Origin: an uncultured Actinomycetes bacterium
GTDB lineage: Bacteria > Actinomycetota > Actinomycetes > Nanopelagicales > Nanopelagicaceae
DNA: 32,099 bases
Direction of reading: 5' to 3'
Assembly (NCBI GenBank): GCA_903922325.1
Contig: CAIXTG010000225.1
Location: 1-32,099 of the forward strand
Positions within the stretch are counted from its first letter, which is position 1. Every line of letters starts with the position of its first letter. Below the pieces are notes generated by a model that saw nothing but the letters and a program-made list of their open reading frames with translations, did not search any database and was not told the DNA's origin. Below are positions 7,458-19,703 of the stretch, one piece after another. Made by a program: the position numbers and the translations under genes.

Positions 7458-7942
7458 CGGTGCGCCCGCTCGTAAGAAATAGGGTCTAGCGCATCTAAGT
7501 TAATTACATCCATTTTGTTGACTGCCAGAATGTCAGCGATTTGTGCGCGATGTTCAATGCCGTGATTAACGGTTTGAGCAACGATTGTTGTATTTAGAAA
7601 TGAAACCGTTTTTTCATATCGAACAAAGGTCAGTAACTCTTCTGGCATATCAATCCAGTTCAGAAATGCCTCATCATTTTTAAGCGATTGAGCCGCAAGT
7701 GCTTTCATGCCTTCAGAAGTAAGTGGGAATGGCGTTTCGGCAGGTGCTTCTTCTTTTTTCAGCCGGGCAAGTAGACGAGATTGACCCATCACGATGTGGT
7801 TAGCGATCGCACCAACCGTCCACTCTGGATTCCACGCTGAAAATGAAAGTGCTTCCTCTGGAAGTTCGCTCAGTTGGGTAAATACAGAATGGTTCGCCCA
7901 AGCCATGTGCTTATAAAGTCTTAACAATGCAGGATCAGTCAT
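7454..7942 (-). CDS. DinB-family protein
   Basis: About 162 residues from the preferred ATG at 7942; an upstream in-frame ATG at 7963 is less likely, because a TAGGAT box (complement of 7950-7955) ends 7 bases before the 7942 ATG and would lie inside the longer reading. The sequence shows the DinB/YfiT four-helix pattern: YKHMAWANHSVFTQL near the start, WTVGAIANHIVMGQ in the first third and VNHGIEHRAQIADIL near the end, with three histidines that could bind a divalent metal. DinB-superfamily proteins are often metal-dependent thiol transferases (for mycothiol or bacillithiol). The substrate here is unknown. Confidence 0.85.
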   Translation of the reverse strand: MTDPALLRLYKHMAWANHSVFTQLSELPEEALSFSAWNPEWTVGAIANHIVMGQSRLLARLKKEEAPAETPFPLTSEGMKALAAQSLKNDEAFLNWIDMPEELLTFVRYEKTVSFLNTTIVAQTVNHGIEHRAQIADILAVNKMDVINLDALDPISYERAHR

Positions 7943-8035
7943 GTTGCAAATCCTAGTTCTCAAGATTGTTTCGGTTCAAGAGAATTCCATTTCTACCCGC
8001 TAAATCTCATATTTTGAGGGGAAAATGGCTAAAAA

Positions 8036-8063
8036 TTGCGCTTCTGCTGAACTCGTTTATGCT
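8036..8063 (+). promoter_or_regulatory. candidate katG promoter
   Basis: TTGCGC (8036-8041) and TATGCT (8058-8063) are separated by 16 bases, giving a start near 8070. A small palindrome GTTATAAC (8067-8074) lies over the predicted start and could be a regulator site. An AAAGG ribosome-binding stretch (8088-8092) sits 8 bases before the ATG, so unlike many neighbours this gene has a normal leader. Confidence 0.4.
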
Positions 8064-8097
8064 CTAGTTATAACGATTTATGAAGTGAAAGGTCTAA

Positions 8098-12941
<4,844 letters not shown>

Positions 12942-12947
12942 CCTTTC

Positions 12948-12953
12948 AAAGTA
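12948..12953 (-). promoter_or_regulatory. -10 box TACTTT, leaderless GTG start
   Basis: On the minus strand TACTTT ends 6 bases before the GTG at 12941. The GAAAGG between them directly abuts the start and is too close to act as a Shine-Dalgarno, so leaderless translation is the better reading. Confidence 0.5.
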
Positions 12954-13019
12954 AGTTAATTAATAGGCTCATCATGCCATTTTCAGCGGTACTTTAGCCA
13001 CCTAAGTGATGGAGAGTTA

Positions 13020-13844
13020 ATGTCTAAAACAATTGTTATTACTGGCGCTAGCGATGGCATCGGTGCGGCAGCTGCTCGCAAACTAAAAGCAAGCGGTCAT
13101 AACGTCGTTGTTGTTGGTCGAGATCCAGATAAGACAAAGTCAATTGCAACTGAAATTTCAGCACCGTTTGAAATTGCAGATTTTTCAGAGCTAGCCCAAG
13201 TGGCCAAACTGGCTTCATCACTAGTCAGTAAGTATGAAGTAATCGATGTGCTGGCCAATAATGCCGGTGTCATGTTTGGAACTTTTGCTAAGACAGTTGA
13301 TGGCTTTGAAAGAACTTTTCAAGTTAATCATTTGGCGCCATTCCTCTTAACCCATTTACTTCACGGTAAATTAGTTGCCAGCAAAGCAACAGTTGTTAAC
13401 ACTTCAAGCATGACTGCCAAAATGTGGGGCCAATTAGATTTAAGCGATTTGAATAATGAAATAAGTTATGACGAGAAGCGCGCCTACGGTACTGCGAAAC
13501 TTTGTAACATCCTGTTTACTAAAGAGCTAGATCGACGGTTTCGAGCAGTTGGCATAAATGCAGTTGCGTTTCATCCTGGTGTTGTATCAACTAATTTTGC
13601 CTCTGACCCGCTGAGTGCTTTCCATAAGGTTTACCACTCTGATGGAAAACCGACGCTGCCTATGATTACTCCAGATGCCGGCGCTGATCAATTGATTTGG
13701 ATTGCCGAAGGAACTGCGGGCACTGATTGGCAATTAGGGGAGTATTACGACTTACGTAAACCTGGCGCTACACACGAACAAGCAAATGATGCTGACCTAG
13801 CAATAAAACTCTGGGAGCAAAGCGCAAAATTACTTGGGATTTAG
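13020..13844 (+). CDS. short-chain dehydrogenase/reductase (SDR)
   Basis: 274 residues with the classical SDR elements. These are the nucleotide-binding TGASDGIG at residues 8-15, NNAG at 80-83, the catalytic serine in VVNTSSM (128-130) and YGTAK with Tyr156 and Lys160. The overall pattern (RTFQVNHLAPFLLTHLL, FHPGVVSTNF) resembles the retinol-dehydrogenase-like/WW-domain oxidoreductase subgroup. Substrate and direction are unknown. Arg34 after the second beta strand favours NADP(H). A GGAGAG ribosome-binding site precedes the ATG. It is divergent from the FAD/Fe-S dehydrogenase and stops six bases from the convergent TipAS gene. Confidence 0.9.
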   Translation: MSKTIVITGASDGIGAAAARKLKASGHNVVVVGRDPDKTKSIATEISAPFEIADFSELAQVAKLASSLVSKYEVIDVLANNAGVMFGTFAKTVDGFERTFQVNHLAPFLLTHLLHGKLVASKATVVNTSSMTAKMWGQLDLSDLNNEISYDEKRAYGTAKLCNILFTKELDRRFRAVGINAVAFHPGVVSTNFASDPLSAFHKVYHSDGKPTLPMITPDAGADQLIWIAEGTAGTDWQLGEYYDLRKPGATHEQANDADLAIKLWEQSAKLLGI

Positions 13845-13850
13845 ATTTAG

Positions 13851-14213
13851 TTATTGCGCCATGATGGCATCGTGTACATATTGCGCTAAGCCTCGAACTC
13901 GACCATCGTAATATTTCTTAAAGCGTTCATCACCAATATACATAAGGGCTAAATTACGCTGCATTTCAACACTGCACTCGTAAAACCACTTAGAAATGGC
14001 TGCTCTATGAGCTATTACTATCGCTTGCACTTCAGCAGATTTGTAATCAACGCCGTTTCCAAATGCGGTTGCAAACCTTTCAGTTACTGCCTCTTGATCA
14101 ACTTTGGCTGCAGCAAAATCAGCATGTGTGTACTTAGAGGTGCGGTTGGCAGATTCGCGATATTGGTCGGTATTACCCCAGCGCTCTTGAACCTCTGCCT
14201 CGTATTCATTCAT
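13851..14213 (-). CDS. stand-alone TipAS antibiotic-recognition domain protein
   Basis: 120 residues that match only the C-terminal TipAS domain of MerR-type TipA regulators: an early EYEAEVQERWGNTDQY helix, then RTSKYTHADF, and a C-terminal LALMYIGDERFKKYYD with a final helix. In TipAL this all-alpha, globin-like domain traps thiopeptide antibiotics. Stand-alone versions (TipAS) also arise in Streptomyces by internal initiation and act as drug sequestrants. Here no MerR helix-turn-helix is encoded upstream in any frame that I can see, so the short protein is a gene of its own. I see no obvious ligand-crosslinking cysteine in the expected position; the only cysteine is in the WFYECSVE segment. 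Ligand unknown. A TAAACT box lies 8 bases before the ATG. Confidence 0.8.
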   Translation of the reverse strand: MNEYEAEVQERWGNTDQYRESANRTSKYTHADFAAAKVDQEAVTERFATAFGNGVDYKSAEVQAIVIAHRAAISKWFYECSVEMQRNLALMYIGDERFKKYYDGRVRGLAQYVHDAIMAQ

Positions 14214-14282
14214 AGTTCCAGAGTTTAGAGTAGATCCCTCGATAAGATGGGGTTCTAATTCAGACTATCAATAGGAGCTGCC

Positions 14283-15116
14283 TTGTTCGAAGCAATATTT
14301 CTTGGCGCCCTGCAAGGTTTAACTGAGTTCCTACCGATTTCATCTAGTGCCCACATTCGTATTGCAGGAGCACTATTCGGAACTGCCGAAGACCCGGGAG
14401 CTCGATTTACTGCAATCACCCAAATTGGTACCGAGCTTGCAGTCTTAATTTTCTTTCGCAACGATATTAAGCAGATTATTTCGGCTTGGTTTCGTCAAAT
14501 TACAAAGCGACCAACTTCTAGTTCAACTGAAAAATCAGATGCCCGCATGGGCTGGTTAATAATTGTAGGTAGCTTGCCAATTGGCGTGTTGGGTTATCTT
14601 GGTAAAGATGTAATCAGTAATGATTTTCGTTCACTCTGGCTAATCGCATGCACATTGATTATCTTTGGAGTGATTCTAGGCATCGCCGATAAATTTGGAA
14701 AAAGCGAACGCGAACTTTCTAATTTAAATGTGCGAGATGGCTTCCTGTATGGGTTTGCGCAATCACTGGCACTTGTCCCAGGTGTCTCAAGATCTGGTGC
14801 GACAATCGCAATGGGTCGTTTTCTTGGCTACAGCCGGCCAGCAGCTCTACGTTATTCATTCTTATTGGCTCTGCCAGCGGTATTTGGTAGTGGTTTTTAT
14901 GAACTTAAAGGAGCAATCGAACAAGGCGGCGATACCGGTACCTTCACTATTGCCGAAACGCTAATGGCAACCGGAATTGCATTTGTTATTGGCTACGCAG
15001 TTATAGCTTGGTTACTCAAGTTTGTTTCAACTAAGAGCTTTGCGCCATTTATTATTTATCGAATTGCCCTTGGCTCACTCTTATTGGTGTTGCTGGCAAC
15101 TGGGGTAATTAGCTAA
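14283..15116 (+). CDS. uppP: undecaprenyl-diphosphatase UppP (BacA)
   Basis: 277 residues, the usual size. This integral membrane enzyme dephosphorylates undecaprenyl diphosphate to recycle the lipid carrier for peptidoglycan and other wall polymers, and family members confer bacitracin resistance. Both signature regions are present: QGLTEFLPISSSAHI at residues 11-25 and PGVSRSGATIAMGRFLG in the middle, with seven to eight hydrophobic helices. The start is TTG, chosen because an AGGAG ribosome-binding site (14273-14277) lies five bases upstream and no better start is available. It ends one base before the convergent histidine kinase gene. Confidence 0.95.
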   Translation: MFEAIFLGALQGLTEFLPISSSAHIRIAGALFGTAEDPGARFTAITQIGTELAVLIFFRNDIKQIISAWFRQITKRPTSSSTEKSDARMGWLIIVGSLPIGVLGYLGKDVISNDFRSLWLIACTLIIFGVILGIADKFGKSERELSNLNVRDGFLYGFAQSLALVPGVSRSGATIAMGRFLGYSRPAALRYSFLLALPAVFGSGFYELKGAIEQGGDTGTFTIAETLMATGIAFVIGYAVIAWLLKFVSTKSFAPFIIYRIALGSLLLVLLATGVIS

Positions 15117-15117
15117 T

Positions 15118-16350
15118 TTAGTCACGGCTGATTGGAAGGTTAATCTCAATCTCAAGACCGCCAAAATGACTCTTCCGAAGCTCAATCGAACCGCTGGCAT
15201 TTTCAATTATTCGTTTCATAATTGTCATACCTAAACCACTGCCACCTGATTCGCGTGATCGCGAGCGATCAAACCTCTGAAAATACTGAATACCTGACTT
15301 ATAAACTTCTTCGGGCAATCCAGGGCCGGCATCAGAAATAGTTAAGACCGCCTTGTTGCCGGACGTAGCTAAAACAATAAGAACTTGTGAATCCTCGGGT
15401 GTATGTCGTCGAAGGTTTGCAAATATATTAGCCAGCATTTGCTGCGAGTAATTCTGAGAGATGTTAACCAGAATTCCAGGCTCAATCTTGGTCTCAATTG
15501 GACGCATAGTTTGCAAGGTTTTTAAGTCATTGCTTAAATGCGCAACTTCACGTGAGAAGTTAATGATCTCAGGCGCAACTGGTGTTTGATCTTCAAGTTC
15601 GGCAATTAGTAATAAGTCATTTATCAGCGCTTGCATACGTTCAATTTCATGACCAACTCGGTCGTAGTAACCAGACCTAATTTCGGGCGCCTGCGTCTTA
15701 TTTTTACTCAATAATTCGACATAACCCTTAATCACAGTCAATGGGGTTCGCAGCTCATGCGAGGCATCCCCGAGAAACTCGCGCATATTTTCTTGATTTT
15801 TCTGAAGTGAATTAACAACTTCATTTAACTCATTATCACGGCGGAAAAGGTAATTTGAAACCGCGATTCCAAGGAGAACCATTGCAAGTGTGAAGAGGAA
15901 TAAGTATCGGATATTTTGACTTTTAGCGGTCTTGATATCAGCAAGTGAAACAGAGAGGACTAAGAACTCGTCATCTGGTAGCGCAATTGCTCTAATGCGA
16001 TGAACGCCATCGATTTCTAGCGTTAAACCTTCAGTTCTGGCTGCTAATAAATCTTGATCAGTTGGCACGCCTTGTAAATCGCCAGAACTCTGATTAAGCG
16101 CGGTAATTTCACGAGCCGCTGAAATATATGAAACAGTAAATTTCAAGTCACTTTGATCTGCCAAAAGCAAGGCAAGGGAAAGTGGCTCATCCTTAGTTTC
16201 AGCTAATTGATTTACAGCTATCGACAGAATTGAATCAACTCGGCCGACTTCGCTGTTTTCGGTGATACTGATTGCAAAAAGACCAATTGCGGCTGAAATC
16301 AAAATAATAATCGCTGAAACGAGCGCGGTAAGACGAGTTTGCAACTTCAT
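15118..16350 (-). CDS. sensor histidine kinase of an OmpR-class two-component system
   Basis: 410 residues. Transmembrane helices at about 8-29 and 148-168 bracket an extracytoplasmic sensor region of about 118 residues. No clear HAMP domain is visible in the short linker. The kinase core is complete: phospho-acceptor His198 in SHELRTPLTVIKGY, an N-box (NIFANLRRHTPE), DAGPG (G1), FQRFDRS (F box) and GGSGLGM (G2). It follows the response-regulator gene with stop and start overlapping in TAATG, so the two are translationally coupled. The signal sensed is unknown; proximity to UppP and exported proteins suggests an envelope or phosphate-type stimulus. Confidence 0.93.
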   Translation of the reverse strand: MKLQTRLTALVSAIIILISAAIGLFAISITENSEVGRVDSILSIAVNQLAETKDEPLSLALLLADQSDLKFTVSYISAAREITALNQSSGDLQGVPTDQDLLAARTEGLTLEIDGVHRIRAIALPDDEFLVLSVSLADIKTAKSQNIRYLFLFTLAMVLLGIAVSNYLFRRDNELNEVVNSLQKNQENMREFLGDASHELRTPLTVIKGYVELLSKNKTQAPEIRSGYYDRVGHEIERMQALINDLLLIAELEDQTPVAPEIINFSREVAHLSNDLKTLQTMRPIETKIEPGILVNISQNYSQQMLANIFANLRRHTPEDSQVLIVLATSGNKAVLTISDAGPGLPEEVYKSGIQYFQRFDRSRSRESGGSGLGMTIMKRIIENASGSIELRKSHFGGLEIEINLPISRD

Positions 16351-17036
16351 TAATCAGCAACTATCTGAAAACCGATGCCACGTACTGTCTTGATTCCATC
16401 GAAGCCATCGATATGCAGTTTTTTACGCAAGTATGAAATATAAGTATCAACCACAGTAGAGCTGCTCTTGAAATCTATTTCCCACACTTCTGAGAGCAGA
16501 GTTTCTTTGGTGACGACATTTCCACGATTTAGAATCAGCTGCTCTAGCAGCTTGAACTCGGTGGGGGATAGATCTATCGCTTGATCGTTGAACTTAACTG
16601 AATACTTTGAAAAATCCATTGAGATTGGCCCGCAGGTAAGAACTTTTACTTCGGAAACTTCACCTTTACTGCGGCGCATGATGGCTTTCACGCGCAATAC
16701 CAATTCTTCGATGCTAAAGGGTTTAGTTAAGTAATCATCGGCACCAATTCGCAAGCCTTGATTAATGTCAGCTTTATCTGCACGTGCGCTGAGCATCAGT
16801 ACTGGCACCGACATTCCTTCAGTACGTAACTTTTCGAGTAAAGCTAAGCCATCTAGTTTTGGCATATTTATATCCAGAATTAACAGATCGTATTTTTCGC
16901 GCCGAAGAAATGACAGCGCCTCGAGGCCATCTGCTGCTGAAACTGCATTGATCTCAGAGAGGCTCAGCGCCTCGCTAATTAGATCGCGGACACCTGGCTC
17001 GTCATCGATTACTAAGACCTTTGGCCGTTCAGACAT
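16350..17036 (-). CDS. OmpR/PhoB-family response regulator
   Basis: 228 residues. The receiver domain has the acidic pair Asp11/Asp12, phosphorylation site Asp55 (LLILDINMP) and the TKPF lysine motif. The C-terminal winged helix-turn-helix (about 130-226) contains LSPTEFKLLEQLILNRG and VVDTYISYLRKKLH. It pairs with the downstream histidine kinase. The divergent intergenic region carries TTCAC repeats phased by 11 and 22 bases, the layout bound by PhoB/PhoP-type regulators, so it may control itself and the exported-protein gene at 17190. A TAGCCT box (complement of 17044-17049) ends 7 bases before the ATG, consistent with a leaderless message. It could be a PhoP, RegX3 or MtrA counterpart; sequence alone does not decide. 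Confidence 0.93.
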   Translation of the reverse strand: MSERPKVLVIDDEPGVRDLISEALSLSEINAVSAADGLEALSFLRREKYDLLILDINMPKLDGLALLEKLRTEGMSVPVLMLSARADKADINQGLRIGADDYLTKPFSIEELVLRVKAIMRRSKGEVSEVKVLTCGPISMDFSKYSVKFNDQAIDLSPTEFKLLEQLILNRGNVVTKETLLSEVWEIDFKSSSTVVDTYISYLRKKLHIDGFDGIKTVRGIGFQIVAD

Positions 17037-17095
17037 GTCGGTAAGGCTAGTTCGTTAAGCACTCAATGGGTAGGGCAGGCAGGCCAGTTAACCCA

Positions 17096-17135
17096 TTTCA
17101 CTCGTGAAATCATTAAGATTCACACGGATTTCACA
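17096..17135. promoter_or_regulatory. phased TTCAC direct repeats, candidate response-regulator box
   Basis: TTCACT starts at 17097, TTCACA at 17119 and TTCACA at 17130, spaced by 22 and 11 bases, one or two helical turns. The first repeat is also half of an inverted repeat TTTCAC-TC-GTGAAA (17096-17109). Direct repeats of this kind with 11-base periodicity are the known binding pattern of PhoP/PhoB-type regulators. The site sits between the divergent response-regulator gene and the exported protein gene at 17190. Confidence 0.6.
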
Positions 17136-17189
17136 AAGTTATCCCGCATCCTTATCGCATCCCAGGGACGGGCTATAGAAAGGTCGAAG

Positions 17190-17699
17190 ATGAAAAAGCG
17201 CCTCGCATTAATCGCACTTGTTGCGACTTCGCTTTTTGCTTCGACAAATACTGCGCTAGCGGATGCTCAGAGCGACTACCAATTAGCGTTTCAGCAATAC
17301 AAGACTGCACTAGCTAATTGGAACGTTGCACTTAAAGCGGAGCAAGAGAACTTTAAATTAGCAATGCAGAATTGGAATCTAGCTGTAAAAGCTGCTGAGC
17401 AAGCTCGCAAGGACATTGCAACTAAATTTAAAAGTGATGCCGAAGCAATCAAGGCTCGAACAATCGCAGCGGTAACTGCGGCGACTACTGCAAAAGATAA
17501 AAAAGCTGTCAACGCTGCTGCAAAAATCGAACTAGATTTAGCAATTGCTGCGCGAAATGCGGCACTTGAAGCTGTAGTCAAACCAGGAATGAAGCCAACT
17601 AAACCAACTCCTGCGCCGATGCCAACTCCACCAGCAAAGCCCGCAAAACCAATTAAGCCAAGTAAGAAGCCAACTGCTACAAAATCTCCTGCTGCTTAA
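17190..17699 (+). CDS. secreted alpha-helical protein with Pro/Lys-rich tail
   Basis: 169 residues. A signal peptide covers residues 1-24 (cleavage after ALA). Residues about 28-125 are strongly helical and probably coiled-coil, with an internal repeat (YKTALANWNVALKA and FKLAMQNWNLAVKAAEQ). The last 40 residues are rich in Lys, Pro, Thr and Ala, as in wall-spanning or wall-binding extensions. There is no sortase motif and no further membrane helix. I do not recognise a named family. A GAAAGG ribosome-binding stretch precedes the ATG. It is first of four consecutive exported-protein genes and is divergent from the two-component system, with the phased TTCAC repeats upstream, so it may be a target of that regulator. 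Confidence 0.8.
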   Translation: MKKRLALIALVATSLFASTNTALADAQSDYQLAFQQYKTALANWNVALKAEQENFKLAMQNWNLAVKAAEQARKDIATKFKSDAEAIKARTIAAVTAATTAKDKKAVNAAAKIELDLAIAARNAALEAVVKPGMKPTKPTPAPMPTPPAKPAKPIKPSKKPTATKSPAA

Positions 17700-17787
17700 A
17701 TAATTTTCTAAATAGCAAATCTCCTAATTCAACATCGTTGAGTGTTATCCCTCATTTCAAAATGCATTTTCAATTAAGTATTGCGCT

Positions 17788-17803
17788 GTGATCTAGGGAT
17801 CAC
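17788..17803. repeat. short inverted repeat in the 17700-17907 gap
   Basis: GTGATC (17788-17793) and GATCAC (17798-17803) form a 6-bp inverted repeat with a 4-base spacer. It is not followed by a T run and could be an operator for the next gene. The surrounding 208-base gap is AT-rich and probably holds that gene's promoter; nothing else is recognisable. Confidence 0.35.
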
Positions 17804-17907
17804 TCTTGAAAGGGTTACCCCTCAGCTTTTTAGGTTAAGTCAATTTTTCGAATGCCAAGATTCTCTTGTAAATAATTATTTATTTACGGAGAGAACGAGG
17901 CAAGAAA

Positions 17908-18600
17908 ATGAATTCCATTCAGATCTCAAAATCAAAAAAGTTTGCACTTGTCATAGCCACGCTATCCCTAGTGCTAGGCGGTGTTTCCAGCGCGAGTGCA
18001 GCAAATAAAACTATTACTTGTTACAAAGGCACCGTCGTTAAAAAGGTTACTGCCAAGGCACCAAAGTGCCCAACTGGTTATACAACAAAGAAGCCAGTGG
18101 CTAAGCCAACCGCGTCAGCAACTGCTAAACCAACCGCAGCTGCTTCAACTCCAGCTGTGGCTTCAAATAAATTCGCTTTCAATGGCACTTACAAAGGCAA
18201 AATGTCGATCATCTGGAGTGATTACGATGTTCGAGCAACTTCTGTAAGTGGTGATGGCACTGGTGCAATTTTCGGAATGGATTCACTTTCTGGAAGTGGA
18301 TCATCAGCACCATCAACTCAATGTGCTGGTCTTGATGGAGTCGGCGTAATTAGTGGTGGCGGAAGCAGCATCAAAGTTACATTTGATACTTCGGCAAAAG
18401 TTTGTGCCGAAGATGGCGCAGCGCCAACCACAATTAACATCACTGGCTTTGCCGTTGTAAATAGCGGCACCGGAAAGTTTGCTGGCGCTACCGGAAAGTT
18501 AAAGGCAGTTGGATTTTTCAACATTAAATCAGCCGATGCTGGCGCGAGTGAGTCAAGCGTTATGACTTTAACTCTTACTGGCGAGATAACTACTAAATAG
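17908..18600 (+). CDS. secreted protein with CYKG...CP motif, Thr/Ala/Pro linker and beta-rich domain
   Basis: 230 residues. A signal peptide ends near residue 31. Residues 36-58 form a small motif with Cys38 and Cys54 (ITCYKGTVVKKV, then KCPTGY), a cysteine-paired basic module that I recall from many exported actinobacterial proteins. A Lys/Thr/Ala/Pro linker spans about 60-87, and a Gly/Ser-rich beta-sandwich-like domain spans 88-230. Within it Cys residues occur in the TQCAGLDG and KVCAEDG segments, and GTGKFAGATG resembles a motif frequent in bacterial secreted beta domains. Function unknown; probably cell-surface. The ATG is preceded by ACGAGG, and the leader shares a block with the gene at 19704. 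An overlapping frame from 17781 is a shadow. Confidence 0.78.
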   Translation: MNSIQISKSKKFALVIATLSLVLGGVSSASAANKTITCYKGTVVKKVTAKAPKCPTGYTTKKPVAKPTASATAKPTAAASTPAVASNKFAFNGTYKGKMSIIWSDYDVRATSVSGDGTGAIFGMDSLSGSGSSAPSTQCAGLDGVGVISGGGSSIKVTFDTSAKVCAEDGAAPTTINITGFAVVNSGTGKFAGATGKLKAVGFFNIKSADAGASESSVMTLTLTGEITTK

Positions 18601-18648
18601 TTTTAAAAATTACCACAGAAGTTTCACCTAACTAAAAGGAGCAAGTAA

Positions 18649-19599
18649 ATGAGAAAGATCATCTCGGGCTTAGTAATTAGCTCGCTAGCACTAGTTGGTG
18701 GTGCAGTAACTGGAACCTCAGCAAATGCAGCTCCAGCAACACCAACCTTGGTTGTAACTGGTGGAAGCACCACGTTTGGTTTAGACCCAGCAATCATCGT
18801 GGCGACAGCAAGTGCAGCGGGTAAAGTTAAGTTCACCGCCGCAGGTGTTGCCGTTACTGGTTGCGAAGCAATAACCACAACAACCGTGGCTCCTTTTGTT
18901 GCCAAATGTTCCTGGGTTCCAGCAGCAGGCGGTGCAACAGTGCTTGCAGCATCGTTCACACCTACTGATTCAGAAGCTTTTGTGGCGGTTGAGTCATCAC
19001 CATTAACAGTCAAAATCGGTGTTCCTGTGCAAGGCGTGGTCTCACCTATTCATATGTATGTCGACACTGTTCTAGCAAGCGGTACAACAGGTGTTCTAGC
19101 TCCTCGCTTTGGAGTTAGCTGCGCAATCACTTCTGAGTTCATCGTTGGCCAAGGAATTGTTTTCCGCGTCTATGGAAATAACTCAGATCTTGGTGGCGCA
19201 GTACTTGATTCAAGCAACGTAGCCAAGGCATACATTGAAGTTGCCGGCCTTGCTACACCTATAACTATGACTTATGGAAACCACAGCGGTGCATCGTTCT
19301 GGACCGGTGTCCTTCGTACCGGAACTGCAGCTGGTCAGTACAACACTCTTGGCTTAATCAGCTACAAAGTGACCATGATCGCAAAGCCTCAAACTTCAAT
19401 TCAAGTACTTTCAACAAAGTTAGCAATCAAGACTGTTGATGGTGTTAAACAAAAAGTTGATGGCAAGTATGTAATGGAACGTATTAGCTATTACAAGACT
19501 GTAAAGCTAGCGACTCCAATTGCAGGTCCAGTCGGAACTTGGCAATCAAACTTCATGCCAGCTTCACAACTAACACTGTTCGCACCACCTAAGGCTTAA
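18649..19599 (+). CDS. secreted protein with Ig-like beta domain
   Basis: 316 residues. A signal peptide ends near residue 27 (SANA). The first part after it (about 30-122) resembles a bacterial Ig-like domain of the kind found in repeats of surface proteins (TPTLVVTGGSTTFGLDPAIIVATAS, broken here by position: residues 31-55), ending in SSPLTVKIG. The second part (about 125-316) is also beta-rich, with little resemblance I can name. No wall-anchor motif or C-terminal membrane helix is seen. An AAAGGAG ribosome-binding site precedes the ATG. It lies 48 bases after the previous exported-protein gene on the same strand, so the two may be co-transcribed. Role in the envelope or outside the cell is inferred only. 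Confidence 0.78.
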   Translation: MRKIISGLVISSLALVGGAVTGTSANAAPATPTLVVTGGSTTFGLDPAIIVATASAAGKVKFTAAGVAVTGCEAITTTTVAPFVAKCSWVPAAGGATVLAASFTPTDSEAFVAVESSPLTVKIGVPVQGVVSPIHMYVDTVLASGTTGVLAPRFGVSCAITSEFIVGQGIVFRVYGNNSDLGGAVLDSSNVAKAYIEVAGLATPITMTYGNHSGASFWTGVLRTGTAAGQYNTLGLISYKVTMIAKPQTSIQVLSTKLAIKTVDGVKQKVDGKYVMERISYYKTVKLATPIAGPVGTWQSNFMPASQLTLFAPPKA

Positions 19600-19617
19600 C
19601 CACAACTAAGTTTCGAT

Positions 19618-19666
19618 GAACTTTGTTTCTTGGGCGATTGCCTCCGTAGCTCAAGAAACCAAGTTC
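19618..19666. repeat. 18-bp inverted repeat (hairpin) without a T run
   Basis: The arms 19618-19635 and 19649-19666 pair over 18 positions with one mismatch and one G-U, around a 13-base loop. On the plus strand it is followed by GGAGAAAAAGG, so it is not a standard intrinsic terminator. It lies between two exported-protein genes and could serve mRNA stability or processing, or regulation. Confidence 0.75.
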
Positions 19667-19703
19667 GGAGAAAAAGGTTTACAACGGAGAACGAGGAAAT
19701 CAA

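Noticed and set aside
17781-18008. 75-codon frame overlapping the start of the secreted protein at 17908
   Set aside because: It covers the promoter and ribosome-binding region and overlaps the signal peptide out of frame; no recognisable product.
19618-19666. Intrinsic terminator
   Set aside because: The stem is strong, but the following sequence is GGAGAAAAAGG on the plus strand and there is no T run on the minus side; recorded as an inverted repeat instead.
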